Source: Leptothoe sp039028535 (GTDB taxonomy: Bacteria > Cyanobacteriota > Cyanobacteriia > Phormidesmidales > Phormidesmidaceae). From it: 64,000 nt of DNA. This document shows positions 9,633-18,906 of this stretch, piece by piece. The position numbers and the translations under genes were made by a program. How positions within the stretch are numbered: position 1 is the stretch's first letter; each line of letters begins with the position of its first letter. Location: contig JBCCHX010000011.1 in assembly GCA_039028535.1 (NCBI GenBank), positions 1 through 64,000 on the forward strand. The letters run 5' to 3'. The notes beneath the pieces were generated by a model. It saw nothing but the letters and a program-made list of their open reading frames with translations, was not told the DNA's origin and made no database searches.

Positions 9633-11162
9633 ATGGTTTCTCTTTTAGAAAATCCCCTCCGCGTTGGTCTCCAACAAGATCGTATTCCAGAGCCTCAGAT
9701 TTTAGTAATCTTTGGAGCCTCGGGGGATCTCACCCAGCGCAAACTGGTGCCCTCTCTCTATAAGATGCGCCAGGAGCGACGACTGCCCCCCGAGCTAACA
9801 ATTGTGGGCGTTTCTCGTCGGGAATGGAGCCATGAGTATTTTCGAGAGCATTTGAAAAAAGGGATTGAAGACTACGGCGGCGGCATTGACAACAAGATGC
9901 TGTGGGAGAGCTTTGCTGCTGGGTTGTTTTACTGTCCGGGAAATATTGACCAGCCAGAAAGCTATCAAAAACTTAAAGCCTTTTTGGCAGAGCTAGATGA
10001 GAAGCGCCATACCCGAGGTAATCGGCTCTTTTACCTATCGGTAGCCCCGCGCTTTTTTGCTGAGGCCACCCAACAGCTAGGGGCAGCCAATATGATGCCG
10101 GACCCCGCCAAACAGCGTTTGATTATTGAAAAACCCTTTGGCCGTGACCTGGCATCGGCCCAATCGTTAAACCAAAAGGTTCGGGGGGCAGTCCCGGAAG
10201 AGCAGGTTTACCGCATTGACCACTATCTGGGTAAAGAAACGGTCCAAAACCTGTTGGTCTTTCGGTTTGCCAATGCCATTTTTGAGCCTCTTTGGAATCG
10301 ACAGTTTGTTGACCATGTGCAGATTACGGTGGCTGAAACCGTAGGTCTAGAAGGACGGGCAGGCTACTATGAAACCGCTGGTGCCCTGCGGGATATGGTC
10401 CAAAACCACCTGATGCAGCTGTTTTGCCTAACGGCTATGGAACCCCCCAACTCCCTAGCCGCCTCCAGCGTACGCAATGAGAAAGTCAAAGTGCTCCAGG
10501 CCACTCGACTGGCTGATGCCATGAACCTGGACCGCTGCGCCATTCGGGGGCAGTACACCAATGGCTGGATGAAGGGTAAACCGGTACCGGGCTATCGCGA
10601 AGAGGAAGACGGTCTGGAAAACTCCACCACCCATACCTTTGCCGCCATTGAAATGCGGGTGGATAACTGGCGCTGGCAAGGAGTCCCCTTCTATCTGCGT
10701 ACAGGTAAACGGATGCCGAAAAAAGTGTCTGAAATCTCAGTACACTTCAAGCAGGTGCCTCACCTGATGTTTCAATCAGCAGCCAAGCAGATGAATGACA
10801 ATATTTTGGCGCTACGCATTCAGCCCGATGAAGGGATTTCCATGCGATTTGAAGTCAAAACACCGGGTAGCTCTCTGCGTACCCGTTCGGTGGATATGGA
10901 CTTTCGCTATGATGCGGCCTTTGGTCAACCCAGCACCGATGCCTATGCTCGATTGTTAGTAGACGCGATGCTTGGGGATCAAACCCTGTTTACGCGTGGG
11001 GATGAAGTAGAGGAGTCATGGCGAGTACTAACACCGGTGCTAGAAGCCTGGGATAGTCCGGCGGATCCAGCCCAGATTCCTTTGTATGAAGCGGGCACCT
11101 GGGAACCGGTAGAAGCTGAATTTTTGCTGAATAAGGTGGGCCGTCGCTGGCGCAGGCTCTAG
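9633..11162 (+). CDS. zwf: Glucose-6-phosphate 1-dehydrogenase
   Basis: Oxidises glucose 6-phosphate to 6-phosphogluconolactone with NADP+, the entry step of the oxidative pentose phosphate pathway. The dinucleotide-binding motif IFGASGDLTQRKL sits near the N-terminus and the active-site motif YRIDHYLGKE contains the catalytic His. The start chosen is ATG at 9633 (MVSLLENPLRVG, 509 residues, the usual cyanobacterial length); the longer frame from 9555 adds an unrelated leader. The next gene is its activator opcA. Cyanobacterial G6PDH is under redox control, but I did not map the regulatory cysteines here. Confidence 0.96.
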   Translation: MVSLLENPLRVGLQQDRIPEPQILVIFGASGDLTQRKLVPSLYKMRQERRLPPELTIVGVSRREWSHEYFREHLKKGIEDYGGGIDNKMLWESFAAGLFYCPGNIDQPESYQKLKAFLAELDEKRHTRGNRLFYLSVAPRFFAEATQQLGAANMMPDPAKQRLIIEKPFGRDLASAQSLNQKVRGAVPEEQVYRIDHYLGKETVQNLLVFRFANAIFEPLWNRQFVDHVQITVAETVGLEGRAGYYETAGALRDMVQNHLMQLFCLTAMEPPNSLAASSVRNEKVKVLQATRLADAMNLDRCAIRGQYTNGWMKGKPVPGYREEEDGLENSTTHTFAAIEMRVDNWRWQGVPFYLRTGKRMPKKVSEISVHFKQVPHLMFQSAAKQMNDNILALRIQPDEGISMRFEVKTPGSSLRTRSVDMDFRYDAAFGQPSTDAYARLLVDAMLGDQTLFTRGDEVEESWRVLTPVLEAWDSPADPAQIPLYEAGTWEPVEAEFLLNKVGRRWRRL

Positions 11163-11222
11163 ATCGCCATTCAAAAATCGTTTCCAAGATTCTAACCCTA
11201 CTCAACCGCGCGATTTAAAATT

Positions 11223-12557
11223 ATGGTCACTTCTCTAGTTACACTCCAAAAACCTAAAGACATCTCCGTTGACGACATTGAAGCTGAGCTGCGAGAAATA
11301 TGGCATAGCTATGCCAGTGATGGCTCCAGCGTCGCGACCCGGGCGACAACGTTTAGTGTGATTATCTATGAGCCCGAAGAGATTCAGCAGCTGTTGGCAG
11401 CGCTCGGGTTTTATTCAAACCCCATTGATGGTGAGCATGGGCCAGCCACTAGAAGCGCGATCGCAACCGCTCAGCGCACCTACGGTCTACCCATTACTAA
11501 TCGAGTCGATCAAGCCACGTTAGAGCGCCTACGCACCGAGTTCCGCGCCTTAGACCCAGAGCAGCGCCGCTATACCAACGCCGACCTGCGAGGCTTCAAC
11601 CTAAATGAAGCGTTAGCCGCTCAAAACCCCTGTCGGGTGATCACCCTGTGTCCCACCTTTGACGATGAAGATACCGGTGTAACTGCTCAAGTATCTGCCT
11701 ACTGCCCAATTCAGAAAACTCGAGGCAGCCGTCTAATCTGCTGCGAGTACATCACTCTGCGGGGTACCAAACAAGCCTTAGACCGAGTCGATAACCTGGT
11801 CAAGTCCTTAGTGATTGATGACCTACCCAAGTTTGTTTGGTGGAAGGCTACCCCTAATCCTGAACAGCTCCTCTTTCAGTCTATGACGGAGGTGAGTAAC
11901 TGCGTCATCCTCGACTCTAGCTACTACGGTAACCCCGAATCAGAACTGCTGAAAATTCATCAGCTCGTGGCCAGTGGCGTGAAAATAGCCGATCTCAACT
12001 GGTATCGACTGGCGCCGTGGCAGGAGCTATCGGCAGCATCTTTTGACGCTCCGGAGCGCCGGATGGCCTTGCTAGAAATGGACCAGGTTGGCATCGACTA
12101 TGAAAAAGGTAATGCGGCCCAGGCGCTTCTGTACCTAGGTTGGTTAGCCAGCCGGCTCAACTGGCAGCCCCGGGATTACAAACTAGAAGGCGGTGATTAC
12201 GATCTGCGGCGCATTACTTTGGCTGGTTTGCACAGACGGGTGATCGATGTGGAACTGGCGGCAATTCCTGTGGCTGATGTCGGTGAAGTACTAGGAGACT
12301 TGACCGGGTTACGCATGTCATCCACTAATTTGGATGCCAACTGCTGTACGATTCTTTGCTCCGAGACAGCTGGCTGTATGCGGATGGAGTCCGGCGGTGG
12401 TGCCCAAGCTTGTTATATCCAGGAAGTTACGGCCATTTCTGACCAGCGGTCTGATCTGTTGTTGGAGCAGCAGCTGCAGCGTTGGGGTGAAGATGTGCTG
12501 TTTGAGGAGAGTTTAGAAGTGACAGCTCAGATTCTGAAGTTGTTGGATGCGGCCTAA
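11223..12557 (+). CDS. opcA: OpcA, glucose-6-phosphate dehydrogenase assembly/activator protein
   Basis: A 444-residue protein of the OpcA family, which in cyanobacteria promotes assembly and activation of G6PDH and links it to redox control. Recognised from its N-terminal half (ATTFSVIIYEPEEIQQLLAALGFY, shown here in part by EPEEIQQLLAAL) and a peptidoglycan-binding-like stretch, followed by the OpcA core around DDLPKFVWWKATP. It lies 60 bp downstream of zwf on the same strand, as in other cyanobacteria, and is likely co-transcribed. Several Cys residues (for example in CEYI, NCCTILC and GAQACYI) could serve redox sensing; that is an inference. Confidence 0.93.
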   Translation: MVTSLVTLQKPKDISVDDIEAELREIWHSYASDGSSVATRATTFSVIIYEPEEIQQLLAALGFYSNPIDGEHGPATRSAIATAQRTYGLPITNRVDQATLERLRTEFRALDPEQRRYTNADLRGFNLNEALAAQNPCRVITLCPTFDDEDTGVTAQVSAYCPIQKTRGSRLICCEYITLRGTKQALDRVDNLVKSLVIDDLPKFVWWKATPNPEQLLFQSMTEVSNCVILDSSYYGNPESELLKIHQLVASGVKIADLNWYRLAPWQELSAASFDAPERRMALLEMDQVGIDYEKGNAAQALLYLGWLASRLNWQPRDYKLEGGDYDLRRITLAGLHRRVIDVELAAIPVADVGEVLGDLTGLRMSSTNLDANCCTILCSETAGCMRMESGGGAQACYIQEVTAISDQRSDLLLEQQLQRWGEDVLFEESLEVTAQILKLLDAA

Positions 12558-12661
12558 ATGCTATTTGTTGTCCGTACAGTCATGGACCGCTAGCTCCTAA
12601 GTCATAGATGAGCGTCTATAGGTAGCAGTAGAGTCATGGGGAAAACAGTATTGTTGGCTTA

Positions 12662-12679
12662 ATTCGTTATATAACGAAT
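12662..12679. promoter_or_regulatory. 18-bp perfect palindrome, candidate operator
   Basis: ATTCGTTATATAACGAAT is a perfect inverted repeat 43 bp upstream of the tamB-like start codon, in the gap after opcA. Its size and symmetry suit a dimeric repressor site. No regulator gene is adjacent, so the role is speculative. Confidence 0.4.
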
Positions 12680-12722
12680 AAGGTTCTACTGCTGACCTTG
12701 CCCCTTTAAACCCTGCTAACCC

Positions 12723-15700
12723 ATGACGAATTCGTCTAATTTGACGCCGTCTGAACAGCCGCCATCGCCGCCACGCCGTCCACCGTTGCTCCTCACGATT
12801 GGGGCCAGCTTGGGCGTGGTGATCGCTTTGGGCAGTGTTGCCGGGGCCATCTGGGGCAAACGCATTATCAATAGCCAGGTGCTACCGCTGGTGGAAGAGC
12901 GGGTGGCTGATATCATCGACCGGCCTATTGACCTAGGGAATGTGGAGCGGCTGTCATTCTCGGGGGTACAGCTCGGTGAAACTACGATTCCATCCACGCA
13001 AACGGATCGTTCATCGGTGACGGTGGACCAGGTTTCGGTGGGGTTTGATGTGCGATCGCTACTATTTGAGAAAACCCTCAAACCCCACATTGTTTTAATC
13101 CGGCCCGATCTGTCCCTGGTACAAAACAAAGAGGGACAGTGGCTGGAGCTATCTTTGCCAGAGCCCCTGGAAGAAGAACCGCTGATTACCACCAATCTTC
13201 AATCCATTAAAATCCAGGACGCCCATGTAACGGCGACTCCGTTTATCCAGGATGCAAACGCCATTGTCCCTCGGGAGACCCTGGAGATAACCCAGGCAGA
13301 TGTTACCGCCACGTTTGAGGGCGAGGAGTCCCAACAGGTATATTTTGAACTGGCGGGGGATGTGGAAGCAGGCAGCTTTGACATCAAAGGTGAAGGAAAT
13401 CTTGAAAACCAGGCGGTAAAGGCAAACCTACGGGGGCAAAACCTGCCCACCACCGGAGTGAATATGCTGCTGCCCTCTTTAGTTGGCCTTAGCTCCGGCA
13501 CCCTAAACACCAATCTGACAATGGCAGTAGCCCTGGCCGAAGATGGCAGCTTCGACCCATCATCTGTGGATGTCCAGGGAACGGCTCAATTTCGAGATGG
13601 CCAGGTACTCGTCCGAGATCTGCCCGAACCGGTGCGCGATATTCGCAGCCAGCTCCGATTTAAGGGACAGCAGGTCACCCTAGAAAAGACGGAACTGCAG
13701 CTGGGCGATGTGGCATTGTTGGCAGCAGGAACCGTGGACTGGGAGAAGGGATATGACCTAACCGCGCAGATTCCTGAGGTGCGCCTGGCCGATGTGCAAA
13801 CGTTAGCGACCCTGGAACTGTCTGAAGATTTACCAGTAGACAAGACAGTGCCCTTTGAGCTAACTACTCAGGTAACAGGCAAGCTGACTGACCCCAAGGT
13901 GAAAGGCCGCCTTGCAAATCTGGAGCCTTTACTAGTGGACAAGGTGCGTCTGGCTACTGTGGCTGCTGACTTTGTGCTGCCGCTGCCAAAGTTTAAGCTG
14001 ACAGCGTTTGAGCTGACGGAGCTGCGACTTGTCCCTGAAGCAGGCGGGGTGGTTCTGGCCCAGGGACAGGCCGACCTAGCTGATTTGAAAAATCCTAGCT
14101 TTAATCTCACAGGTCAGGCCGATGTACCGGTAGATCCGTTCACTCAGCTCTATGGAGCAGCCTTGCCACCGGAGATGGTAATCGGCTCTTTAACAGCGGA
14201 GTTGGCAGCAGAGGGCACCCTAGAAAACCAGACCGCCTCTGCCCAGTGGCAGTTGTCAGAGTCTACGTTTCCGGGTCAGGGTGACCTTACCCTGGTGGAC
14301 AATGTGTTAGCTGCTGAGAATACTATTCTGCAGGTCTTTGGGGGCACTGTAACCGCTAATGCCACGGCCCAGCTGAAGGGTGGAGCCTGGCAAGCAACGG
14401 TGGCCACCGACCAGATACCGGTGGAACAGTTTACCTCGCAAGCCCAGGGACTGTTGAGTGCCGAACTAGATGCAGCGGGCAATCTGTATGACCTGGCGAA
14501 GATTGAGGTGGTGGGACGGGCTGCGATCGCAAATGCCCAGGTCCTGCTCCCGAATACCCGCCAACCCCTGCTAGAAAAGGGCGACTGGACAACCGCTTTT
14601 CAATGGCAAGGGAATCAGGTTGCGGTCGAATCTTTTAATGCTCCCGGTATCCAGGCAGATGGCACCATTGGCGTTAACTTCAACCAGCCTATACCCATCG
14701 GAGCCTTAGATCTCAACGTCGCCCTGCAACAGTTTGACCTGCGCCCATTCAACAGTGTTGTCCCAACCACCGTTCGAGAATATGGGCAACTGGCGGGACT
14801 CACCAGCTTTAATGGACAGATTACTGGCACATTAGACAATCCTCTCTTAGCAGGAACAGCTCGTCTCGATAACCTCGCCCTAAACGATCTAGTCTTTGAG
14901 ACCCTGACTGGTCCCGTCACTTTCTCCCTAGCAGACGGCGGTAGTCTAGACCTAAATAGCCCCCAAGACCGGCTACAGCTAGTCTTGGACAATCGTTTCT
15001 GGCCTACTTCTTTTGAAGTCCGCAATCAAGCGTTTGTCGCTCGGGGCCACGGCCAAGACAATCAACTCCATGCCGACATTACTCAACTGCCCCTAGACCT
15101 GTTGAATGTCCGACCCATCAACGGCTTTGGCCAGATAGCAGGTTTGTTAAACGCCACCATAGACGCCGACCTAACAGATGTTGCTAACCCCACTGCCAGG
15201 GGGGAGGTGACCATTGTTCAACCCGCATTAGAACCGGTCGAAGCCCAACACGTCACCGCCACATTTCGCTATAGTAACAATATCGCCACCCTAGAACAGG
15301 GGGAAATGCTGCTAGACAATAGCCGATATTTGCTAACCGGCAGTGCCACCCTAGCCCCTCAGCTGCAATACACAGGTGAACTTACCATTGCAGAGGGTCG
15401 CATCGAAGACCTCGTAGCGCTGGTAGAAGACATTGATCTAAGTGTCTTTAGTCTCGGTGACTTCTCCCCCCCTCAGGGGACTGCTGCCGATTTAGCCGTA
15501 GACCCTGTAACACTGCCTGCAGGCTCCCTATTAGAACAACTAGAAGCCTTTGTCGCCTTCATGGAGACTCAGCCTAACGTTGACGATGGGGGGCAGTTAG
15601 TGATTCCACCCCTAGCCGATCTTGCCGGTGGATTTACAGGCACCATTGCAGTGACCGGAGACTCGCCCTTCATAAACGATGTCAAAGCCAACTTCGATCT

Positions 15701-17744
15701 GCAAGGCGATAGCTGGCAATGGGGTCCCTATGCACCGCCCAACGAATTTCTCATTCGTGGTGATGTGCAAGCACTTAGCGTAAATTTTGAACCTGTTTTA
15801 ATCACCGCTGGAGAAACCATCATCAGTCTCACTGGCAATGGCGATCTAAACCAGTTAACAGGACAGTTGTCTGTGGATAATCTGCCGGTTGAACTGGCAG
15901 ATTACATCTATCCTTTGCCAGTGACTGCGGCCGGTGAGCTGGATCTAGTCACCCAATTTGACGGCAGTTTGGCCAACCCCATTGTTGAGGGGCAAGCCAT
16001 CGTCATCAACCCTCAGGTCAATAACTATCCCCTGGATCAGGTGGAAACAACCTTTAGCTATCGCAATGCTATTCTAGATATCGCGGGTGATGTAGCAATT
16101 GAGCCTGAGGATACTCCCATTACCCTGCGCGGCAGCATACCCTATGCCCTTCCCTTTATGACAACAGTCCAGCCTTCCACCGAACGGCTGACGCTCAAAG
16201 CTGTAGTGCCTGACGACAGTTTTGATGTAATCAACACCCTCACCCAGGATCAGGTACGCTGGGAAGAGGGCAGGGGAGAAGTTGTTGTTCAGGTAGACGG
16301 TACCGTTAAACAACCCATAGTCACAGGCAACATTAGTCTGCGAGAGGGTACGGTCAGCAGCGCTTTATTAAAAACGCCTGTAACCAATCTGAGTGGGGAT
16401 ATTCAATTTGATTTAGAACAGATAGGCATTCAAAAACTACAGGCAAATTTAGGGGATGGGCTGCTACAGGTGACAGGTCAACTGCCTTTTTTGCCATCAG
16501 GGCAATCAATTTTGGCCCAGGCTACTCCGGTTCAGACTACTTTGGCCCAGACGACCCAGGCAACCCAGACGACTCAAACCGCTAAAAAATGGTCTAAACG
16601 TCGTTCCAAAAATGCTACGGATGGTCTGTTAATCTCTCTGGACCAATTACCCATCGACTACAGTGGCATATTACAAGCCGTATTCGATGGGCAAGTATCC
16701 ATCACGGGCGCTGTTTTGGAGCCCACCGTAGGCGGGATCATTGAGGTTGGGAATGGTCAGATTAGAGCTACCGAACTGCTCAGCCAGGCTGGAGCCATCC
16801 CTATGCCAACAGAGGCAGATCTTGAAGAAGTAAATCCTTATCGGGCTGATTTTTTAGGGGTGGACCCGTCAGCATCCAAGTCAGTCGCTAAACCGACCAG
16901 CTTCTTGGATAATGTGACGCTTCAGGATTTTGCCCTCGTCCTCAGCGATCGGCTGTCAATTGTGGGGCAACCTTTTTTCAATATTAGAGCCTTAGGAGAC
17001 TTGACTATCAATGGCACCTTATCGGCACTCAAACCCAAGGGTGTGATTGCCTTAAAATCCGGTTGGATAAATCTCTTTTCCACACAGTTTAGACTGGATT
17101 CAAATGCTCCCAATACGGCAGTGTTTACCCCTGAAAATGGTTTGGACCCCTATGTTGATGTGGTAATGACAACTCGGGTCCAGGAAACTAATGTCAGCCG
17201 TGTGCCCGCTTCATCTGGAGAAATCGCCAGTGCCGAAATTGATGACAACACTACCATTGAATCAGTGGGGGATGTACAGTACATCAACGTACAAGCTGTT
17301 GCTCGGGGAAATGCTAGTGAACTGAGCAATAGTCTGGCACTTACAAGCAACCCTTCCCGCAGTCAGGATATGCTGTTGGCATTGCTAGGCAGTAATGTGA
17401 TTCAAGGGTTGGCTAGTGGTAGCTTAACCCAGTTTGCTGGCTTTTTGGGAGCAGGGAGTTTAGCAAGGTTCAGTAACGATCTGGCGAATGCGTTGGGGTT
17501 GCAATCCTTCAGTGTGTTTCCGACAACGGACACGTCAACTGAGAGTACGGCGGGTATCGGAATTGGTGTGGAGGCCTCTTTCCGTCTGGGTAACAGTATT
17601 AATATCAGTATTCTGGAGATTCTTAACAGCGGTAATCCTCCACAGCTAGGTCTACAATACCATCTAAGTGATGAGCTACAGCTGGAAGGATCGTCTGATC
17701 TAAACGATACTGAACTGAAGTTGGAATATCGAGTTGAATTTTAA
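12723..17744 (+). CDS. TamB/DUF490-domain envelope protein
   Basis: A 1673-residue protein with one N-terminal transmembrane segment (about residues 22-44, LLLTIGASLGVVIALGSV), then a very long, repetitive beta-rich body with recurring short-strand patterns, and a C-terminal TamB/DUF490-type domain (about 1250-1673) ending in alternating polar/hydrophobic strands and a terminal Phe (LEYRVEF). TamB-like AsmA-superfamily proteins bridge the inner and outer membranes and are implicated in outer-membrane protein assembly or lipid transport. A Thr/Gln-rich stretch followed by a basic KKWSKRRSKN patch (about residues 1280-1300) marks a linker. The long proteins of cyanobacteria and plastids (Tic236) belong to the same family. 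It lies downstream of opcA but with its own 165-bp upstream region. Confidence 0.88.
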   Translation: MTNSSNLTPSEQPPSPPRRPPLLLTIGASLGVVIALGSVAGAIWGKRIINSQVLPLVEERVADIIDRPIDLGNVERLSFSGVQLGETTIPSTQTDRSSVTVDQVSVGFDVRSLLFEKTLKPHIVLIRPDLSLVQNKEGQWLELSLPEPLEEEPLITTNLQSIKIQDAHVTATPFIQDANAIVPRETLEITQADVTATFEGEESQQVYFELAGDVEAGSFDIKGEGNLENQAVKANLRGQNLPTTGVNMLLPSLVGLSSGTLNTNLTMAVALAEDGSFDPSSVDVQGTAQFRDGQVLVRDLPEPVRDIRSQLRFKGQQVTLEKTELQLGDVALLAAGTVDWEKGYDLTAQIPEVRLADVQTLATLELSEDLPVDKTVPFELTTQVTGKLTDPKVKGRLANLEPLLVDKVRLATVAADFVLPLPKFKLTAFELTELRLVPEAGGVVLAQGQADLADLKNPSFNLTGQADVPVDPFTQLYGAALPPEMVIGSLTAELAAEGTLENQTASAQWQLSESTFPGQGDLTLVDNVLAAENTILQVFGGTVTANATAQLKGGAWQATVATDQIPVEQFTSQAQGLLSAELDAAGNLYDLAKIEVVGRAAIANAQVLLPNTRQPLLEKGDWTTAFQWQGNQVAVESFNAPGIQADGTIGVNFNQPIPIGALDLNVALQQFDLRPFNSVVPTTVREYGQLAGLTSFNGQITGTLDNPLLAGTARLDNLALNDLVFETLTGPVTFSLADGGSLDLNSPQDRLQLVLDNRFWPTSFEVRNQAFVARGHGQDNQLHADITQLPLDLLNVRPINGFGQIAGLLNATIDADLTDVANPTARGEVTIVQPALEPVEAQHVTATFRYSNNIATLEQGEMLLDNSRYLLTGSATLAPQLQYTGELTIAEGRIEDLVALVEDIDLSVFSLGDFSPPQGTAADLAVDPVTLPAGSLLEQLEAFVAFMETQPNVDDGGQLVIPPLADLAGGFTGTIAVTGDSPFINDVKANFDLQGDSWQWGPYAPPNEFLIRGDVQALSVNFEPVLITAGETIISLTGNGDLNQLTGQLSVDNLPVELADYIYPLPVTAAGELDLVTQFDGSLANPIVEGQAIVINPQVNNYPLDQVETTFSYRNAILDIAGDVAIEPEDTPITLRGSIPYALPFMTTVQPSTERLTLKAVVPDDSFDVINTLTQDQVRWEEGRGEVVVQVDGTVKQPIVTGNISLREGTVSSALLKTPVTNLSGDIQFDLEQIGIQKLQANLGDGLLQVTGQLPFLPSGQSILAQATPVQTTLAQTTQATQTTQTAKKWSKRRSKNATDGLLISLDQLPIDYSGILQAVFDGQVSITGAVLEPTVGGIIEVGNGQIRATELLSQAGAIPMPTEADLEEVNPYRADFLGVDPSASKSVAKPTSFLDNVTLQDFALVLSDRLSIVGQPFFNIRALGDLTINGTLSALKPKGVIALKSGWINLFSTQFRLDSNAPNTAVFTPENGLDPYVDVVMTTRVQETNVSRVPASSGEIASAEIDDNTTIESVGDVQYINVQAVARGNASELSNSLALTSNPSRSQDMLLALLGSNVIQGLASGSLTQFAGFLGAGSLARFSNDLANALGLQSFSVFPTTDTSTESTAGIGIGVEASFRLGNSINISILEILNSGNPPQLGLQYHLSDELQLEGSSDLNDTELKLEYRVEF

Positions 17745-17905
17745 TACATAGCCTCTGTTCAAACAGCTGCTTTTACCGAACTGATTCTAAGCTATTCCAA
17801 AAAGTTCGGCAAACCGCACTTTTTAGAGTCTTGTCGAGGCTGGGTTTGCAGATTTAAATTAGCAATTAGAAACTAAAATAAAAATAATAGTAACAACTAA
17901 ATCCT

Positions 17906-18322
17906 ATGCTGCTATGCCAAATTGAAATGCAAGCTTTGGATCCTGTCGCTCAGGAGCCAACCTATTATATTGTTGGTCGCTATGGATTTGATCCAAGCTT
18001 GCAAGAACAGGAAGAGATCTGGATTAACTGACAGATATGGGATAAGAAGTTTGAGATTAAATCTAAGGTTGTTGGACAACGCAAAGAAGTTTATGTGGAT
18101 GGCAAGAGTATTGCCCTCGGCATGAGTGAAAGTGAGAAAGAAAAGTTTTTGGTGATTTATCCCCATGGGATTGAAACGTTATCAAATGGGGCGAGTTTAT
18201 TTTTGCTGAGAGTTTTTGTAGAGGCTGTAGATAAAGAACAGCTGTTTGAAGTGCAAAAGGCACTGGCGCAGGGTGAACGAAGGCTCAGACCCCAGGGGCA
18301 ATTACCTAAAACTGAGAACTAG
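17906..18322 (+). pseudogene. Small conserved-looking gene interrupted by an in-frame TGA
   Basis: From ATG 17906 one frame runs to 18322 (138 codons) with a single TGA at 18029-18031. Before it the product reads ...PTYYIVGRYGFDPSLQEQEE, and after it QIWDKKFEIKSKVVGQRKEV... to ...QGQLPKTEN. Both halves have ordinary coding character and join without a shift, so this looks like one gene with a recent nonsense mutation (or a sequencing error). I do not recognise the family. A downstream in-frame ATG at 18095 could still give a 75-residue C-terminal product. Confidence 0.5.
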
Positions 18323-18328
18323 CTGAAC

Positions 18329-18538
18329 TTATAGGACAATGATTAGGATGCTACTAATAGCAGCAACAGATCGCAGAGTATAAGAGAGCCGCAATAAATC
18401 ATTGTCGCTGAGGCCTAATGCTTGAATTTTAGTTTTGCGGCGTTTTTGACGCTCGTTTGGACTAAAGTGACGAATCAAGTCAGTTCTTGCTTGGCCGTAA
18501 AAGTTAGCGATTGCATCATTGAAACGATAAATTCCAAC
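18329..18538 (-). pseudogene. C-terminal fragment of an unrecognised protein
   Basis: An open frame without its own start reads VGIYRFNDAIANFYGQ, a basic stretch ERQKRRKTK, and a hydrophobic end (AAISSILIIVL) before TAA at 18329-18331. It begins exactly where the IS630 remnant loses similarity (about 18540), so it is probably the 3' end of a gene cut by that insertion. Family unknown. Confidence 0.4.
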
Positions 18539-18539
18539 A

Positions 18540-18716
18540 TTCGAGCATATGAGCCATCACACGAGCGACTTTGGGAGCACTCCACACACCGCCATTGTCG
18601 GGAGGCGATTTGAGACGTTCCTTAAGGGCTTCAAGCTGGTGATCATTCAAGAGTGAGCGGGATTGGTCTGGGCGTTTATCCCGACGTCTTGCAAGGTTTT
18701 GGCGTAGATGGGGCAC
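18540..18716 (-). pseudogene. IS630-like transposase, N-terminal fragment
   Basis: From GTG at 18716 the frame reads VPHLRQNLARRRDKRP... then LNDHQLEALKERLKSPPDNG and GVWSAPKVARVMAHML. The DNGGVWS-PKVARVM pattern is the winged-helix DNA-binding part of IS630-family transposases. The frame then leaves the family and stops, so the DDE domain is missing. The upstream 18717-18795 DNA is shared with 1202-1288. Confidence 0.65.
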
Positions 18717-18836
18717 GTCCTGGCAATTTTACAGCTTCTATCAGAGGTACAAACCCCTGATAGCATTACGTTCTCTCAGTATTTCAAGGACGACTAAACT
18801 AGGAAGCTAAGTCGATGATAAACTGACCTCGTACCC

Positions 18837-18873
18837 CACATTTTGAAGAAGGCTAAGTCTTCTTCAAAATGTG
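18837..18873. terminator. Perfect 15-bp stem hairpin downstream of the epimerase-like gene
   Basis: The arms CACATTTTGAAGAAG (18837-18851) and CTTCTTCAAAATGTG (18859-18873) are exact reverse complements around a 7-nt loop. It lies 34 bp past the stop of the 18907-19758 gene. There is no U-run on that strand, so it is either a non-canonical terminator or 3' RNA stabiliser, or a short mobile-element trace. Confidence 0.4.
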
Positions 18874-18906
18874 TATTTGCTGGCTCTATAAGACTTCGTT
18901 ATTAGC

